Made by a program: the position numbers and the translations under genes. A DNA stretch of 64,000 nt from Drosophila pseudoobscura (taxonomy: Eukaryota > Arthropoda > Insecta > Diptera > Drosophilidae), in assembly GCF_009870125.1 (NCBI RefSeq), contig NC_046683.1, positions 61,581,869 through 61,645,868 of the forward strand. Reading direction: 5' to 3'. This document shows positions 1 to 13,700 of this stretch, piece by piece; within the stretch, counting starts at the first letter, position 1, and each line of letters starts with the position of its first letter. The notes beneath the pieces are model-generated. The model searched no databases. It was not told where the DNA came from and was given only the letters and a program-made list of their open reading frames with translations.

Positions 1-815
1 TCCCAGAAAGTGTGCTTATCCTCCATCGGCAGCCAAGGTAAATAGATAGACCAGGACTTGTCGGTGTAGGGCTCGTCAAAATAAGACGGGCTCCAGCCGT
101 GGGAATATTCCTTCTCCGTGAATTCCGGATCATTTAAGCCGTATTGTTCTCCGGTGTTCCGTAGCAGCCGCATTCGTACCACGCCAAGCAGCTTAGTGCT
201 ATTGGAATTGACCCAGTTCGCATTTAGACTATGGTGATCATCTGATAAGAAGGCATTGACCAGAGTGTGTTCGATGAAGGGATACAGCTGATGTATAAAT
301 AGCACGTGACTTAGGCCAATCGTGCTGGTGGTATTATACGTGATCAAGGTTTGGATAGATTTGTAGTTGTAGTACAGGTCGTCGCGGTCCAGCGCCACAT
401 TTAAAAACAAATGTATAAGGAAGACCTTTCCGTACACCCAGAGTTCGTGGACAATGGTCCTGTACTTAAGGTTCAGCTTCTCGTTGCGATGTCTCTCCGT
501 GATCATTAGTTGGCTTCGCAAGCTGCGTAGCCGCAGATTTAGATAGTCCATGCGGTTGTGCCTCTTTGCTTGTGCTTCGTCAGGTTTGGTCATTCGCATA
601 CGCGGTGGCCAGCAGGCCAAGTCAATGGCTAATAAAAGAAACCTTAATGGATCGAAAACCAGGAACTGAAAAATCGTCACCAAAATGAACGACACCAGGA
701 TCGCCTTGAATTTTCTGTCCTCGTGATAAATGCCAGAGAGCTCCCATACTGTTAAGGTGCACGCTAAGATTACGAAACTAGTGGCAATAAAGACTACTCG
801 TTCGTTTTTTCCCAT
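1..815 (-). CDS. Brivido-type polycystin-like cation channel, N-terminal part (runs off the window)
   Basis: A minus-strand frame opens at the ATG at 813-815 and stays open for 271 codons to the left edge, so the 3' two thirds lie outside. It starts MGKNERVVFIATSF and has two early hydrophobic segments (about residues 6-25 and 36-60), the block KRHNRMDYLNLRLRSLRSQL, a third hydrophobic stretch after ELWVYGKVFLIHLF, and the start of the extracellular polycystin domain (STKLLGVVRMRLLR, EPYTDKSWSIYLPWLP). It is roughly 70% identical by eye to the complete channel at 20486-22714 and, like it, has no intron in this part. The similarity continues about 120 bp upstream of the ATG. Family knowledge: brivido (brv1/brv2) channels are TRPP relatives used in cold or mechanical sensing. 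Which brv gene this is cannot be decided here. Confidence 0.85.
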   Translation of the reverse strand, partial: MGKNERVVFIATSFVILACTLTVWELSGIYHEDRKFKAILVSFILVTIFQFLVFDPLRFLLLAIDLACWPPRMRMTKPDEAQAKRHNRMDYLNLRLRSLRSQLMITERHRNEKLNLKYRTIVHELWVYGKVFLIHLFLNVALDRDDLYYNYKSIQTLITYNTTSTIGLSHVLFIHQLYPFIEHTLVNAFLSDDHHSLNANWVNSNSTKLLGVVRMRLLRNTGEQYGLNDPEFTEKEYSHGWSPSYFDEPYTDKSWSIYLPWLPMEDKHTFW

Positions 816-3800
816 TGAACTGTTATCGGGCTTAGGCTTTGCTAATCGAAAAATATTTTTTGTTTCTTTTGACTGACGTTAAAAGTTGTTCTGAGTAATA
901 GATTTTCAATAGCTCACTCGATTAAACGGAACACAGGCTTCTATTTCCAATGCTTCAATGATATAAAATTGTTAATTGCTCATTCCCAGAGCAATTGTGG
1001 ACAGTGTATCCTAAAAACCAACGTTTATTCAAATATATTAATATGTATTCAAAAAAATTGTATACTCCACCAAAAATACTCAAAAGGTCCAGCAATAATT
1101 TGTTCTGCTTTCTCGTCGGACCTCTGGCATGTGAACAGCAATCCGTTCTGCCCTCTGCTTCACGGAGCTTTCATTGCCTTTACTTTTCACTTCCCCTTCG
1201 CCATTTCCGCCACTTTTCCTATTGCCCCAGCCAGTGGAAATCTTTTTCCTTTATGCCAATTGGCAGGTCACACCAATTGAACTTTAATCGCTGCTGACTT
1301 TTGTCATTGCTTTATCGTTTAGGCGACAACACAGAAGGGCCCCTTCCTCATCCCCATCCCTATCCTCATCCCCATCCCTATTCCCTTCCCGACTCCCAGA
1401 TGACTCTCAGCCGCTCGAACGTTGCCAAAAAAACGCGGTTCAGACGTAATCCCTGAGCGCCACTGGAGTCCGGTCCGGAGCCGGGTCGGGTCGGGTCGCG
1501 TTCGGTGCTGTTTGTCTCATTGAATAGACGCCGACCACGCCCCCTTTGGGTCCGCCAGTCCCCGAGCTGTTAGTGTGTGCGTGTTTAACTACGCGTGTTC
1601 GAATTTTTATGTTCGTCAGTTAGAAATTTTCGGCCATTTCAGCGAAAATTTATAAAAAAAAGGAAATCGAGAAACAGTGGCCGTTGGAAAGAGAGTGGAA
1701 GAGATAGATGGATACAAAGATGGAAAGAGAGGGAAAGAGTGAGAGCCGAGAAAAATGTGTCGTACAAATCTTTGAAATTGCTCCACCGAGAACTATTTTC
1801 AATGCGTCGGAATCAATAAATTTTCGGAGCCATTCGCGGCAACGTTTTGTCTGACAATTTGCCGGAATCTCCTAGATTTCCCCCTGGTCCCCTGCTCCTC
1901 TAGCTGTCCCGTCCTGGCCATTCCAGTGCCCTCCCGTACTCCATCTCCATCGCCATCGCCATCGCCATCTTTATCCATAGTTTGTGCTGTCGGTAATCGT
2001 AATTGCGGGGCTGATAAATATTAATACCAGAGTGCCGATGGATTCTTGGGCCTGAAGATGCTTTTCGGGGCCAAAGTGTTTGCCTGCCGCTTCTGCCGTT
2101 TGTCTAATGCACGTTTTATGGGGAACTTAGCACGTGTCTACCTCGAACCACCCACTCCACGTATCCACCCTCCATCTTCCATCCTCCACCTTTGATCCCC
2201 AAGAAATATATTATTTGAAAATATTTTCCGGCTTTTTTTCTTTCTGTTTTTAGTTGCCATTTTTATTTTGCTGCAGCAGCAATGCTGCAGTGACCATAAA
2301 TTTCAGTGAAAGTCATTAGAAAATAGGCTTAAGAGTCATTCAACGATCTGAATACAAATTCCGTATGTGGAGCATGTGCACCTCCGTTGGGTTGGCAATA
2401 GTTGAGAATCGCATCATATAATCGGTCTTTTTAAGAATCAATATGTGCTATCTTGCATAGGAATCCAAGTTTCTTAGAAGTGGTATATACTTGCAAGCAG
2501 TTCCAATTTCTAATGAATAAATAAGTTTACATTTTTGTAGAGTCTCTGGGACTTTAACACAACTAAACAACTACTACTTTCCGAGAATAGCTCGTAAGGT
2601 CAATAATAATGTTGTGCCATTCCGAAGCAGAAAAACGAAGCCTCAATTTTTATGGGAACATGTACATCACAGAACTGTATCTTTCCAGGTATAAAGAGGA
2701 GTTGTAGGAATTGCATGATAATGTCTTTCTACAGGACTTTATACCAGTACCAGTATCAGTGCCAGTACGATAAGAAATATGAAAAAATGAATAATCAAAA
2801 TACAAATTATATTTATTCGGGGAATTATCTTCTGGGAATTTTTCTTTAATAGTGTTACGCACTGATTAAATGACTCATTTAATGTGGATTATGGCAAAAA
2901 AAGTTCTTAATCTTATGCAAAATAATAATATGTACTTTCACATAATACGACCAGGGCCATTTGTTTTCACTATTCGACTGTGAAAATCTTAATCGTTTTT
3001 AGCTGATGCAATTCAAATGTCAATTGCGTTGAGGCATTACTTAGTTAGTTGTCTGTCATGTGTATGTATAAATTAGATTGAACTGAAATCAGAAACAGCT
3101 CAAAACTAGATGAAAGTTCACAGACAAACAGACACGAGTCACAAGCAATCGTGTCAAACAAAATTGTAGAGTATTCATCGCCGAGTGGTTTCGCTGCTGC
3201 CAGTAATTGTACACTTCGGAAGCTGGCAAAGACACAGTTATCGGCTAACGGTCGGGGCTGTCATTAATTAGCCATAAAATTCAGTTTAGTCAATTAGCCA
3301 CATTGCAAAGCCTCGATACGAGCGTACAATAATGGAGCTTTGACAACAGGCTTACCTTACCCCGTGTCGTCCACGTAATTAGCCCGAACACAAAAATCAC
3401 CAAAATAAACCCATATATGACAGCAAGAAAACAGGGGAGGCAAGGGGAGAGACGTCTGTTGGGAGAAATAGAGATATTTGCAGAAATTCTTTATTTGTCA
3501 TAAAAACCCAAACAACTTGTGCAAACAACGCTGCGAATAAGCAACATAAAATTATTATCTGCCAGAGGGTCAATAGAGCGAAACAAGGCAAATAATTAGT
3601 AGAGCCAAAAGCACACATCACATCCAACATTTGTTGGTTTTTTAGAGCACTTTGAGCCAGCGATAGGAGAGATCTGGTGGGAAAAGTGCTGATGGGGGGA
3701 GGTCGGTGCATAAAATATGGAAGCAAAATAAATAGTATTTAATCCTAATATAAATGGAGTGCATTTCCGGCCAAAGGAAAACCGAACTGGCCAAAATAGA

Positions 3801-4301
3801 GATAGAAAAAACTACCCATTAGTACATCAATGTTTAAAGCCCTAGAATTTACTAGTTATTCCAACATTTCGCACCCTTTGATTACTAACCTACGACAGTT
3901 AATACAGTATTACATCAGGCCCTATCCAACGGAAACCCCACAATATGGTACCGTAGCTTTTGTTAAGTAATTTAATCTCTAAATAATCTACCAATCAATT
4001 TTATACTCGTAAGTTTTATTGAAAAGTTCGCATGATTATATGCAATTATCACAATAATTTTCCCATTTCCACCACACGCATCTAACGAGGTGCTCAGAAT
4101 ATAATCTATGAAATATTTTACACTTCACAGCACTGTAAAATCTGCCCAAATTTGTACCCAGTTACGCGAACCATGAAAAAAGCCAACCAACCCCTGGCAT
4201 GGCCTGATCTGGTCACCCCATGATCGTCAGGTGGGGGATAATGACTATGTCAGCTGGCAAAGAAATGACAAAAACCTGTCTCGCAGAGGGCGGGTGCAAG
4301 G
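816..4301. other. Intergenic, no gene recognised
   Basis: The first 120 bases or so (816-940) are the upstream region of the minus-strand channel and match, inverted, the region before 20486. The rest is AT-rich intergenic DNA with a GC-richer island around 1330-1600 holding CCCATC/CCTATC-type repeats (about 1345-1385) and a CCATCG repeat (about 1940-1972). Open frames here, such as 3397-3726 on the minus strand, lack codon bias, a splice context or any recognisable motif. Confidence 0.5.
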
Positions 4302-4310
4302 CTATATATA
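4302..4310 (+). promoter_or_regulatory. TATA box of the first acid phosphatase gene
   Basis: CTATATATA lies about 30 bases before the likely start region (GGCTGCTGGACGG around 4328-4340). This implies a 5' leader of about 550 nt before the ATG at 4893, unless an unrecognised leader intron shortens it. Confidence 0.5.
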
Positions 4311-4892
4311 GACCCTAGTGGGGGGTTTGGCTGCTGGACGGATTGACTACCGATAAACCTCGTTCCGCAAAATATCTCGTAATTATCAGGTTGAATGAGA
4401 AATGCCCAATTAGTTGGGTTTTTGTTTTTGTCGCTTTTGCTCGACTTTTTTTCTGTTTCTGTCAGTCGCTAGACCTGTGGCTTGGGGCTTGGGGCTTGGG
4501 GCGAGTCGATCTCGCGTCGAGTTCGGTGGAAAGTGACGACGACTGTCAGCAGTTAGTCAGCGGCATCGGGGCAGCAACCACTGGACGCAGCTATAGCCGA
4601 ATAGACGAGCGCGGATTTATCTGTCTTTTAAGTTCTCCGTCTCTAGCTGCCGGTGCGTTAATTCAACTTTGGTCGCGCTGTGAACTGTACGCGCCTTGCA
4701 GCTCTCCAATAAAAGTCTCGTCTCAGACAGAAATTAAGCAAAACAACATAAAACAATTAACCAAAATCCTGTATTTTTTTGTTTGTTTGTGCCTGTGTGT
4801 GTGCTTAAGTGGAACCAGAAATCTCAAGCTCCTCTTCCGGCTTTGATTTCCATTCAACTTGAGATTTGTATAAAAAGGAATACTCCCTCAAA

Positions 4893-6475
4893 ATGATATT
4901 CGGTCGCTGGACGCGTAAGCAAATACTCACCATGTTCGGTTTGGGTGGTGCTGTTGTGGGTGCCATAATTGTAATCGCTGTGCTCAACAGCGGTGTGTCT
5001 TCCAAGGAGATGCCAATGCCCTGGGAAGATGCAGCCACATCCCAGTGCCACAAGACGCATCCCAACACAAGCCACTCAACACTGGAACTAGTCCACATTG
5101 TCTTCAGACATGGCATTCGCACCCCAGTGGATACGTACCCCAACGATCCCTATTTGAGAGATGGCTTCAAGCCAACGGGCTGGGGACATGTCACCAATGT
5201 GAGTAGAATCAACCGACTGCCACATTGTATATTTTGCGATCCAATTAAGATATCTGTTATCTTAGCTGTTTTTATCTTTTAACGTTTAAAGAATTGTGGT
5301 CTTAAGAATACCTTCTCTATCTCTCTTTCTTCCAGTCTGGCAAACGTGAGCTCTACGAAATAGGCCGTTGGCTGCATCGTCGCTACAGCGACTTTATGGG
5401 ACCCTACTATAGACCCGATGTAAGATTTGTGTTTTGTTTGGTTACCAAATGTAATAGTCTGAATTCTTAGCGTTTGCATGCACAAGCCACAGCCTCACCT
5501 CGCGCAATGATGTCCCTCCAGACGACACTGGCCAGCATGTTTGAGCCCCGGGGAACGGCAATGGAGTGGAACAAGAAACTAAACTGGCAACCCATTCCTA
5601 TAGTATCGGAGCCTCTAGACCAAGATTCGGTACGATCATCTCCATATAAGTAAAGGCTTCCTGTAATTTAATGTATTACTTTTCTGCAGCTTTTGCTGGT
5701 TCGAACGCCGTGTCCGCGATATTTTGAGGCCTGGGAAGAGGTATTCAAGCGGCCCGAGGTGATTGCCGAAACGAAGCCGTACGAGCAAATGTTCCGGGAG
5801 CTAACCAATCTCACAGGGATGGCGGTGAAGAATGCCGAGGATGTTAACTCCCTTTACATCACACTCCTGGCAGAGCAAGAGTTTGGCTATGAGCTGCCTG
5901 CTTGGACCAAGGATTACTTCCCCGATCGCATGCAGTTCCTGGCGGAACAGAGCTACATCTATAATGCCTACACACCGGAGATGCAGAAGATCAAGGGTGG
6001 GCCCTTCCTCAAGAGGATGTATAAGGAGATGTCTGAAAAGAGAGATGGCAGTCTGAAGCCCAAGGATCGGGGGATGTACATTTATGCTGGACATGACTGG
6101 ACTGTGGGCAATATACTATCTGCTTTAGGGGTGTGGAAGCGTCAAATGCCTAGGTTTGCTGTCATGGCTATCTTTGAGACGCACAGAGATAAGGAGACAG
6201 GCGAATACTATATGGAGGTAAGATACAAGAAGAAGGTCTTTAGATGTGAATCATTTTCTTTTTTCCATTCACAGATCTTTCTCCGCAACGACGAACACGG
6301 CTGCCTAGAGCAGTTGAAGCTGCGTGACTGCGATCGTCAGTGCCCCCTGAGTCGCCTCATCGAACTAAGCAGCGAGGTGCTACCCAACGAGCCAATGGAG
6401 CAGCGGTGTCGACCACACAGCCCTGATTTTGTGGAACCGCCGCCGCGTCTGATCGATCAGAATGCGGGACGCTAG
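4893..6475 (+). CDS. Histidine acid phosphatase, membrane-anchored or secreted (five exons)
   Basis: Exons 4893-5198, 5336-5419, 5471-5629, 5690-6217 and 6275-6475 join in frame to about 425 aa. The start is the ATG in CTCAAAATGATA; an in-frame TTG 27 nt upstream is not favoured. Residues about 11-31 are hydrophobic and act as signal or signal-anchor. The catalytic RHG (RHGIRTPVDTYP, His about 73) and the HD pair in AGHDWT (about 318-319) mark the histidine acid phosphatase family, which hydrolyses phosphomonoesters through a phosphohistidine. Exon boundaries match the two genes downstream, with two exceptions: the intron just before RHG is absent here, and an extra 57-nt intron splits GEYYME from IFLRND. 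AATAAA lies at 6584-6589. It is the first of three tandem paralogs of the CG9449/CG9451/CG9452 type. Confidence 0.93.
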
Positions 6476-6929
6476 CAATAATTGGGTACGGGCAATTTTT
6501 TGCACTGATGCTGCTCAGTCGCCGTGAACTCAGTATTATAATAGCAGACGAATGAGAGTTGTGTTAAACAGAAAAATAATACAAATAAATTATATAAAAA
6601 ACCCCCAAAAAATAAAGAGTCAAAAGTTCAGTGAGCTAATTTTTCTTTTTTTTGCCAAATCAGTTTCGTGCGAAACAAATTAAGTCGATTTTTTTCTTGC
6701 TATTGTAGTGGATGATTTTGCTGATTGGATCGCCCGCTCTTCGCTGCTCTTATCTTCGTGTGTTTCAGTGTGTGTGCCTTTGCCAAGTGTATGGGTGAAT
6801 ACATAATCGCGACTTAAAAACCGACCGTAGTTCTATTCATGCAGTCACTCAACTCACAAGCCTCAGCGAAGTCGGTCTACCACATTCTAACGCTGAACCC
6901 CAACACAATCCAATCGAAAACAATCCACT

Positions 6930-9058
6930 ATGAAGCTCCTTGGCCTCCTCGTCTTTGTGGGCTATTGGCTGATGGCTGTTCGCGGAGCCAGTGTGCCACC
7001 CATAGTCGAAGTGCCTGTGGAGGTTCCCGAGGTGGTGCCTCACGAGGAGAACCAAAAATCCAGGAATACAAGCAGTGAAAGCAGCAGCAGCAGCTCCACC
7101 CTGAAGCTGGTTCATGTGGTAAGATCTGAGTGAAGTGTGAATAGTTATATCAAAAATTAACTGCCCCAATTATCCTAATTGAGGACTCGCTTAAAATTTA
7201 ACAACTAGCCAATTCAGCAGACCATAAAATTAGACAAAATGTGCTTAACATTAAACGCCGTACAGTCACAAAGCCAACGATTAGAGTATTTGGGTAATAC
7301 CTATTTTTACGATTATTATTTCCCACTTCAGTTTGTGCTCTTAAGTAAGCCGAACAGAAGTATGGATTTTCCTATGAGAAAAGATCTCTTAACCCACAAC
7401 GCAAGCAATTCTGCTTGTTGGAAACCGTTCCTAGGCCAGTGCGCGTGGCGACCTGACGTATACTTAATATTGAATTAAGTATGCTGGGGAGAAACCGGTT
7501 TAACTGAACAAACTTCAAATTTATGGAGCAACTCATTGTATAATTTGTTTTCCATCAATACCTACAGTACAGTGCCACAGTTTACATTTATTACGTATTG
7601 TCATGAGTTATACAAGCCCATTTTTATTGTAATTTAAGTTATTAAGAGAATTTTATTTTTATTATAAATATAATTGTTTTTATTATTTTTAGTCGGGCGA
7701 AGATTTAAATTTGATGTTGAAAGTTGCTTAAAATAAAATTCCGTTTAAACTAATTCTGTAGCTAAATACGTAGATATTTGTGCAGGCTTAAAGGATCATA
7801 TTTTAATTGATTTTCTACTATTCTGTGTTAGCTCTTTCGCCATGGTCCTCGCACACCCGTCAACACCTATCCCAAAGATCCCTATATCAACGAAACTTAC
7901 GAGCCCTATGGCTGGGGCCACTTAACCAATGTGAGTATCTAAGGGAAACTATTAAAATAATAAAATTTTTAATTTACTTTTGTTTTCAAAAGCCTGCCAA
8001 GGTAGAGCTTTATAAGATAGGCAAGCAACTGCGAGGGCGCTATAGAGATTTTCTTGCTCCCTACTATCAGCCCGATGTAAGTGAAATAAACTAATGACAA
8101 TCAGTTCGTTATAAGAATGAAATCATTTCAGATGATCCGAGCTCAATCATCGGCATCCCCACGTACCATGATGTCCCTGCAAATGGTGCTGGCTGGACTC
8201 TTTCCACCCGAAAACACGCCCATGGAGTGGAATCTGATGCTCAACTGGCAGCCCATACCAATCCTTGTAGAGCCTGAGGAAACGGATGTTGTAAGTCGAA
8301 ATAAACTCGGCATAATGCAGAGAAATAACCTTCTGTTTTTTTATCAGCGTCTAAGGATGAAGGTCCCGTGTCCCCGCTACGACGAGGCCGTGTTGGAGGT
8401 GATGAATAGCCCGGAGGTGAAAGAATTTCATGCCCAAAACTCCCAGATGCTGCAGGAACTGACCGGTCTGACAGGACTCAACGTTACCTATGCCCACGAT
8501 GTTACCAATGTGTTCATTACGCTGCTTTGCGAGCAGACCTATGGCCTGGAGTTGCCTGAATGGACCAAGGAGTACTTTCCCGACAAGATGCTGCCGCTGG
8601 CAGCCCAGTCCTACATCTATGATGCCTACACACCTGAGCTGCAGAAGCTGAAGGGCGGATTCTTTCTAGATCACATATTCGAGCAGATGCAGGCGAAAAT
8701 CTCCGGAAAATTGGAGCCCTCCGATCGCAGAATGTACATCTTCTGCGGTCACGATTGGACCATTACAAACGTTCTATCAGCACTGGGTGTGTGGCAGCCG
8801 CAGATGCCACGATTCTCTGCCCTCATCGCCTTCGAGCTGCGCCAGCGGGACGATACGGGGGAGTATTTCGTGGAGGTTTTCTTCCAAAACGATCCCGACC
8901 AGGAGCCCGAGCAACTGCAGGTTCCGGGCTGCGATAAACAGTGTCCCATTGAGAAGTTGCTGGAGCTCATGGAGCCCGTTCTACCAGACGGCTCCTACGA
9001 GCAGCTGTGCCTGGCCAAAGGCTCCGGTGATGGTGCAAAGATCAGCTATCACAAGTGA
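6930..9058 (+). CDS. Histidine acid phosphatase, secreted type (five exons)
   Basis: Exons 6930-7118, 7832-7930, 7993-8076, 8132-8290 and 8348-9058 join in frame to about 413 aa. The ATG (CCACTATGAAG) opens a clear signal peptide, MKLLGLLVFVGYWLMAVRGA, followed by a Val/Glu/Pro and Ser-rich linker. The first intron (713 nt) falls between KLVHV and LFRHGPRTP, right before the catalytic RHG (His about 67). The HD pair is in CGHDWT (about 312-313). The last intron (8291-8347) is 57 nt, frame-preserving and free of stops, so retention would insert 19 residues. An upstream ATG at 6839 is in another frame and probably precedes the transcription start. It lies 454 bp after the preceding paralog and 1.7 kb before the next. 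Confidence 0.93.
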
Positions 9059-10765
9059 TTGATATGTTGAACGATGATACAAATATTGTGCAGTATTAAG
9101 ATTATATAAAGTATATTTTACCTCTACAACTTTAATTGATGCATTGATTGATTGACACGATGAATCATACCTATTTTGTGATCTGGATTGATATGTTTAG
9201 AAATAGTAGAGATTACCTCGGGTGTGCGTGTATGTTGATCTCTCGTTATCGACTGGGAGATTGATAAGTTATGAAATATATAGGTATATGTTCTATCTAG
9301 CCTAGAGGAAGCTGTTTTTAAGGAACAATTTAAGGAGCACCCCATAGAAAATACCCCACCTTGCACATCATTTGATCTAGACGATGATGGGCTAACAGAT
9401 TTTCAAGGGCATACTTTTGGGCTATCGTTAATAGATAATTATGCTAAACTAAATATTACTCTATACAACGCATAATACTCAAGATTAGACCAAAGAAGTG
9501 CTTAACATTTCCAATCCGCTTTCACGGACACTTGCATCTTTTGTTACATTTCGATCAACCTTCTCTCATTCTCATCGTATAAAACGTTTGCTATCCCGTT
9601 GAAAGTCAAACAGTTGGCATTTGGTGCTTCACGTATTCCACTCAATCGAATCGGAATTACGGGTTTACAACGGCAACCGCATGAAAAAATCCGAAACAAA
9701 AGGGAGGACAGAATATCAGTTTTTAAAATACAAACACCTTTTACGTAAACTTCCGGACTATGACGGAACCATAAACCAGCAAAAAAAAAAGCCAAGCCCC
9801 AGAAAAAAAAGAAGATATAATTGAAATTCGGCAATTAAAGACAAGTATTGTTTCTGTTTCGTTTGTGTAATTAAGATAAGGTTCGATTTGGATTCAGGTT
9901 GGTTGGTGAAAGATTTATTACCCGAGTGTTTTAGTACACGATTTTGGTGACGAATTCGTTTGCTTCGAGAGTACTTCGAGAATACCCGTAAAGCAGGGAA
10001 GAGTCGAGTTCATATAAATTAAAAGTAGCCCGCGCGATTTAAAACGCCTCAAACGCAACGGCATTGTTGTCGGGGTCTCTCTGAGCTTCTGCTCTGTTTC
10101 TGCTCGTTCGGTCAACCCCGCCAGCTAGCCCACACACAAACACACAAAAGCACAAAAGACACTACAATGGCAATAAAAAGAATAAAAGCTAACACTATAG
10201 GAAAAAATTGAATAATAGTAATAAAAATATAAAAAAAACAAGCGACGACGGTGACGGTGACGACAGCATTTGGCGATAATGAAACGATAAAAGACCTATG
10301 AACATATGCTTTTGGGCTCCGACATTAGAAGTGATACAGCCCCACAGTATTGTTGTAGATAGTGCATCGGTCAGACATTGACACAGTCGCGTGCAAAGAC
10401 CTCAGCTGCAAAAGCGAAGAGTCGAAAATTGAAAATTGAAATTCTTTCAAAAGTTGGCCCAAGGCAAACAAATGATAGCAGCACGACTAGAGCACGAGCA
10501 CGAGCACGGAGCAACGAATGTAATCAATTGATTCAGCATGGAGAGTGGGACAAAACCAGTTTGAATTTTGTAAATTAGCTAGTTTCGTGGTCGTGTTTAT
10601 GGGTAGAATAATTAAAAACCCCGAAAAAACAAAGCAAACAGCAAAAGGAACACGTTAGTCGGTGATCTGTCGCGAGAGTGTGGCTGTGGACCGGGCAAGC
10701 TCTGAACCCGAAACGCAAGCGGAATCCGAGCGCCGTCCCAACTTCTATAAAGAGCGTCTGTCAAA
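9059..10765. other. Intergenic and 5' region of the third phosphatase
   Basis: Between the second and third acid phosphatase genes. AT-rich with A-tracts around 9780-9815 and 10155-10240. The part from about 10360 to 10765 is probably the leader of the downstream gene; a TCAGACATTG initiator-like sequence lies at 10371-10380. No coding region was recognised. Confidence 0.4.
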
Positions 10766-13700
10766 ATGCCGCGTTCGCATTTCACTCGAAGGCATTGTCT
10801 AGCGATGACGGGCGGATTAATTGCAACGGGGCTGCTGATCTGGTGTCTGGCACACTCCACGGTCGTATCGGTAAAGCTTCACGACCCCGCCGCTGATAAA
10901 TCTACGCTCGAGCTGCTGCATGTGGTAAGTCGTAAGCATCTCGTGTGCATTCAAACCAACACAAAGCCTTGAAAACAGCTGTGGGGAAGAGCTTTCAACT
11001 ATTCAACTGAACTGTTGGAAAAGGCGGGAGCTTTCGAGCGGTAGTCAAAAAATGTAAGTTTTCTAGAGAAAATTTAGGTGTAAAAATTAAAGATCTAGCA
11101 ACATCCAGTACTAAGGAAGTTCAAGAAAGAAATAAACATCGCTACGATCACAAGAAAAGCACGGCTAACAAGTAAACATCTTTATGATCGTAATGTACAA
11201 AAAGCCCCATAATCATAAGCTGTAGCTCAAATTATTGCAGAGTTTTTTTTTTTTTTTCATTGCCAAAAATAGCTGATAACACGAATTACGAGTATTTCCC
11301 TCCAAAACCTTTTGTTTTGTTTAGCATTGAGATTCGGCGGCATTGAAATTTGCGTAGGTAGGCCATATAAAAGATTATTACGTTGATAATGCATTTGTTT
11401 ATAAAGATGTGGGCCCAGCAGAGCATCAACAGTCGCTAGTTTGTTGCGGCAGGGTGTAAAAGTAGAATTACTTGATGAAATTTTATGAATTTAATAGGTT
11501 CTCGCTAGTGGTAGATAAGAGTCAAGTACTGCGAGTGGAGCTATCATTGTGAGTCCATGACTAACAATCAATAGTAGGGAAAGTGAAGGTGTACGATAAA
11601 GCCATGGCTGTTGGATCAGCTGGAATAACCCAAATAGTCGCGAAAGTGCTTTATCAGCTGTTCTTTGAGCACTGCCACTGTGTTGAATAAAACTGTATGT
11701 AATTATTATCAATTACACTTCATTTTCACACTCAAGTGCACCCAAGCGGATAGTTCGACGGAAATTATTTCTCAAGCTGAAACTCATTTTTTATTTTCTG
11801 GGAAAGTCAGTTCAAAGTGGGTTAGATTTATACTAAATATATATACTGGGAAAAGACAGATATTGTTATTGGAAATTATATGTTATTAGAGTTTCGCTAG
11901 AAACATTTGATTAGAAACCCAATTCCAGCAAATTCGGCTCTAACAAAAAGTATATGTATTTGAATTTGCGACTCAATTAGAACCTTGTTGTTATGTTTAA
12001 AAAAAAAACTGAAAAAAACCTGTTTTAAAATCACTAATTAATCCCGCAAAAACACACGAACTCTTCCATAATAACTTTTACTTTAATTTATTTAATGATA
12101 AATCACCAAAAAACAACCAAACGCAAATCAAATCAAAACAAAAATCCGCTAAACCGAAAAACCGGCTGAACAGATTACAGTACGCACAAAAAACCAGTCT
12201 CCAAACAAAAAAAGAAATCAAACTGCGACGCACTTTTGATTTTTGTTTGGCGACTTTGATGAACTGGAAACCCATTTGGCAGAGCTCGTGGTTGACCTTC
12301 GGGCGATACGAACTCTTATCAGCCGCACAGATACGAGTAGCAGCAACTGCTATTAAAATAGATGCGGAAAATACTTCCGACACTCTGGAATCAGCTGGGT
12401 GATGGCACATGCTCGGCACATGTCCGATTGGTCCACTGGACCTCTTTCCGCGTCATTCCCTATGTCTTATCGGAATCGCGTCCGAATGCGAGTGAGCCTT
12501 AAAGCAGGGAGGGCTAATTAAAGTGGCTTTTTCTCTGGGAAAAAAAGGGGAGGGTAGGGTAGTATCTAGGTGGTAACTCTGTTTGACTAATAAAAATCGT
12601 AATTGCTAAACTTCAGGTATTCCGACATGGACCACGAACGCCGGCGGATACGTATCCAAGGGATCCGTATGTAAATGAGACCTACTATCCGTACGGCTGG
12701 GGACAAATAACAAATGTGAGTGGAGAAAAAGTTGTGCTGCAAAAACTTTTGCACCATCATTCTACCCCTATAGCCGCCGCCCCACCCCCAACCTAGAACT
12801 GAGAGCCACCCAACCAGCAAAGCATTTAAATAAATTGAAATGCAAATGTTTTCCAGGAATGTTGGGGGAAGGACTTGGTTTTGGGTTGGGGGCTGTGGCT
12901 GGGCTGCATTAACATATACACATGCATATGTTTATGCAATTGCAAAAATGCAAGGCATTTATTATTTTATAACACTTCTCTCCATCTCTGTCTCTGTCTC
13001 GGTTTCGGTCTCGGTCCCGGTTGCTGTCTCCGTCTGCTCCATGCCTGCTGCCGCTGCTGCTGCTTGGACTCTTTCTGGTGCTCCGCCGTTCCTCTGGTGT
13101 TGTCTCACGTGCCATCCGCTCATGCCATGCAATAAATCAACGCTCCAGAATGGCAAACGCGAGCTGTTCAACATTGGTACTTGGCTGCGTAAGCGTTATG
13201 GCAAATTTCTGGCGCCCCACTACAGTCCCGATGTGAGTAAGCAGTCACTAACGAACCGACATGCCCATGCACCCACCCCCACCGCATCCATGGCCACGTC
13301 CAATGGAGGGGGGGTGTGGGTTGTCTGATAGTGCGGACGTTTACAAATTGCAAAGCTCAAGCGCGCTCGGCTCATCACTCAATTTCTTCTTCTCCTTCTT
13401 TTCGTTCTCGCTGCTATTCGTTCTCTTTTCCTTTTGCTTTGCGATTCTGTTCTTCCCATGCAGCTGGTGCACGCACAGGCGACGGGAGTGCCGCGCACCC
13501 ACATGACCATGCAGACGGTTCTGGCCAGCTTCCTGCCCCCGAAGGGCACTGACATGGAGTGGAATAGCAAGTTTAATTGGCAGCCCATACCTGTCTTCTC
13601 GCAGGAGCTCAATGAGGACACGGTGCGTATACTTCATAAACTATAATGATTAATTGTACAGCCAGATTCGCATTGAGTGGTATTTCATTAGGTTCAGAAT

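Noticed and set aside
4343-4846. 167-codon frame upstream of the first phosphatase
   Set aside because: It starts at TTG, lies inside the probable 5' leader after the TATA box and translates low-complexity sequence.
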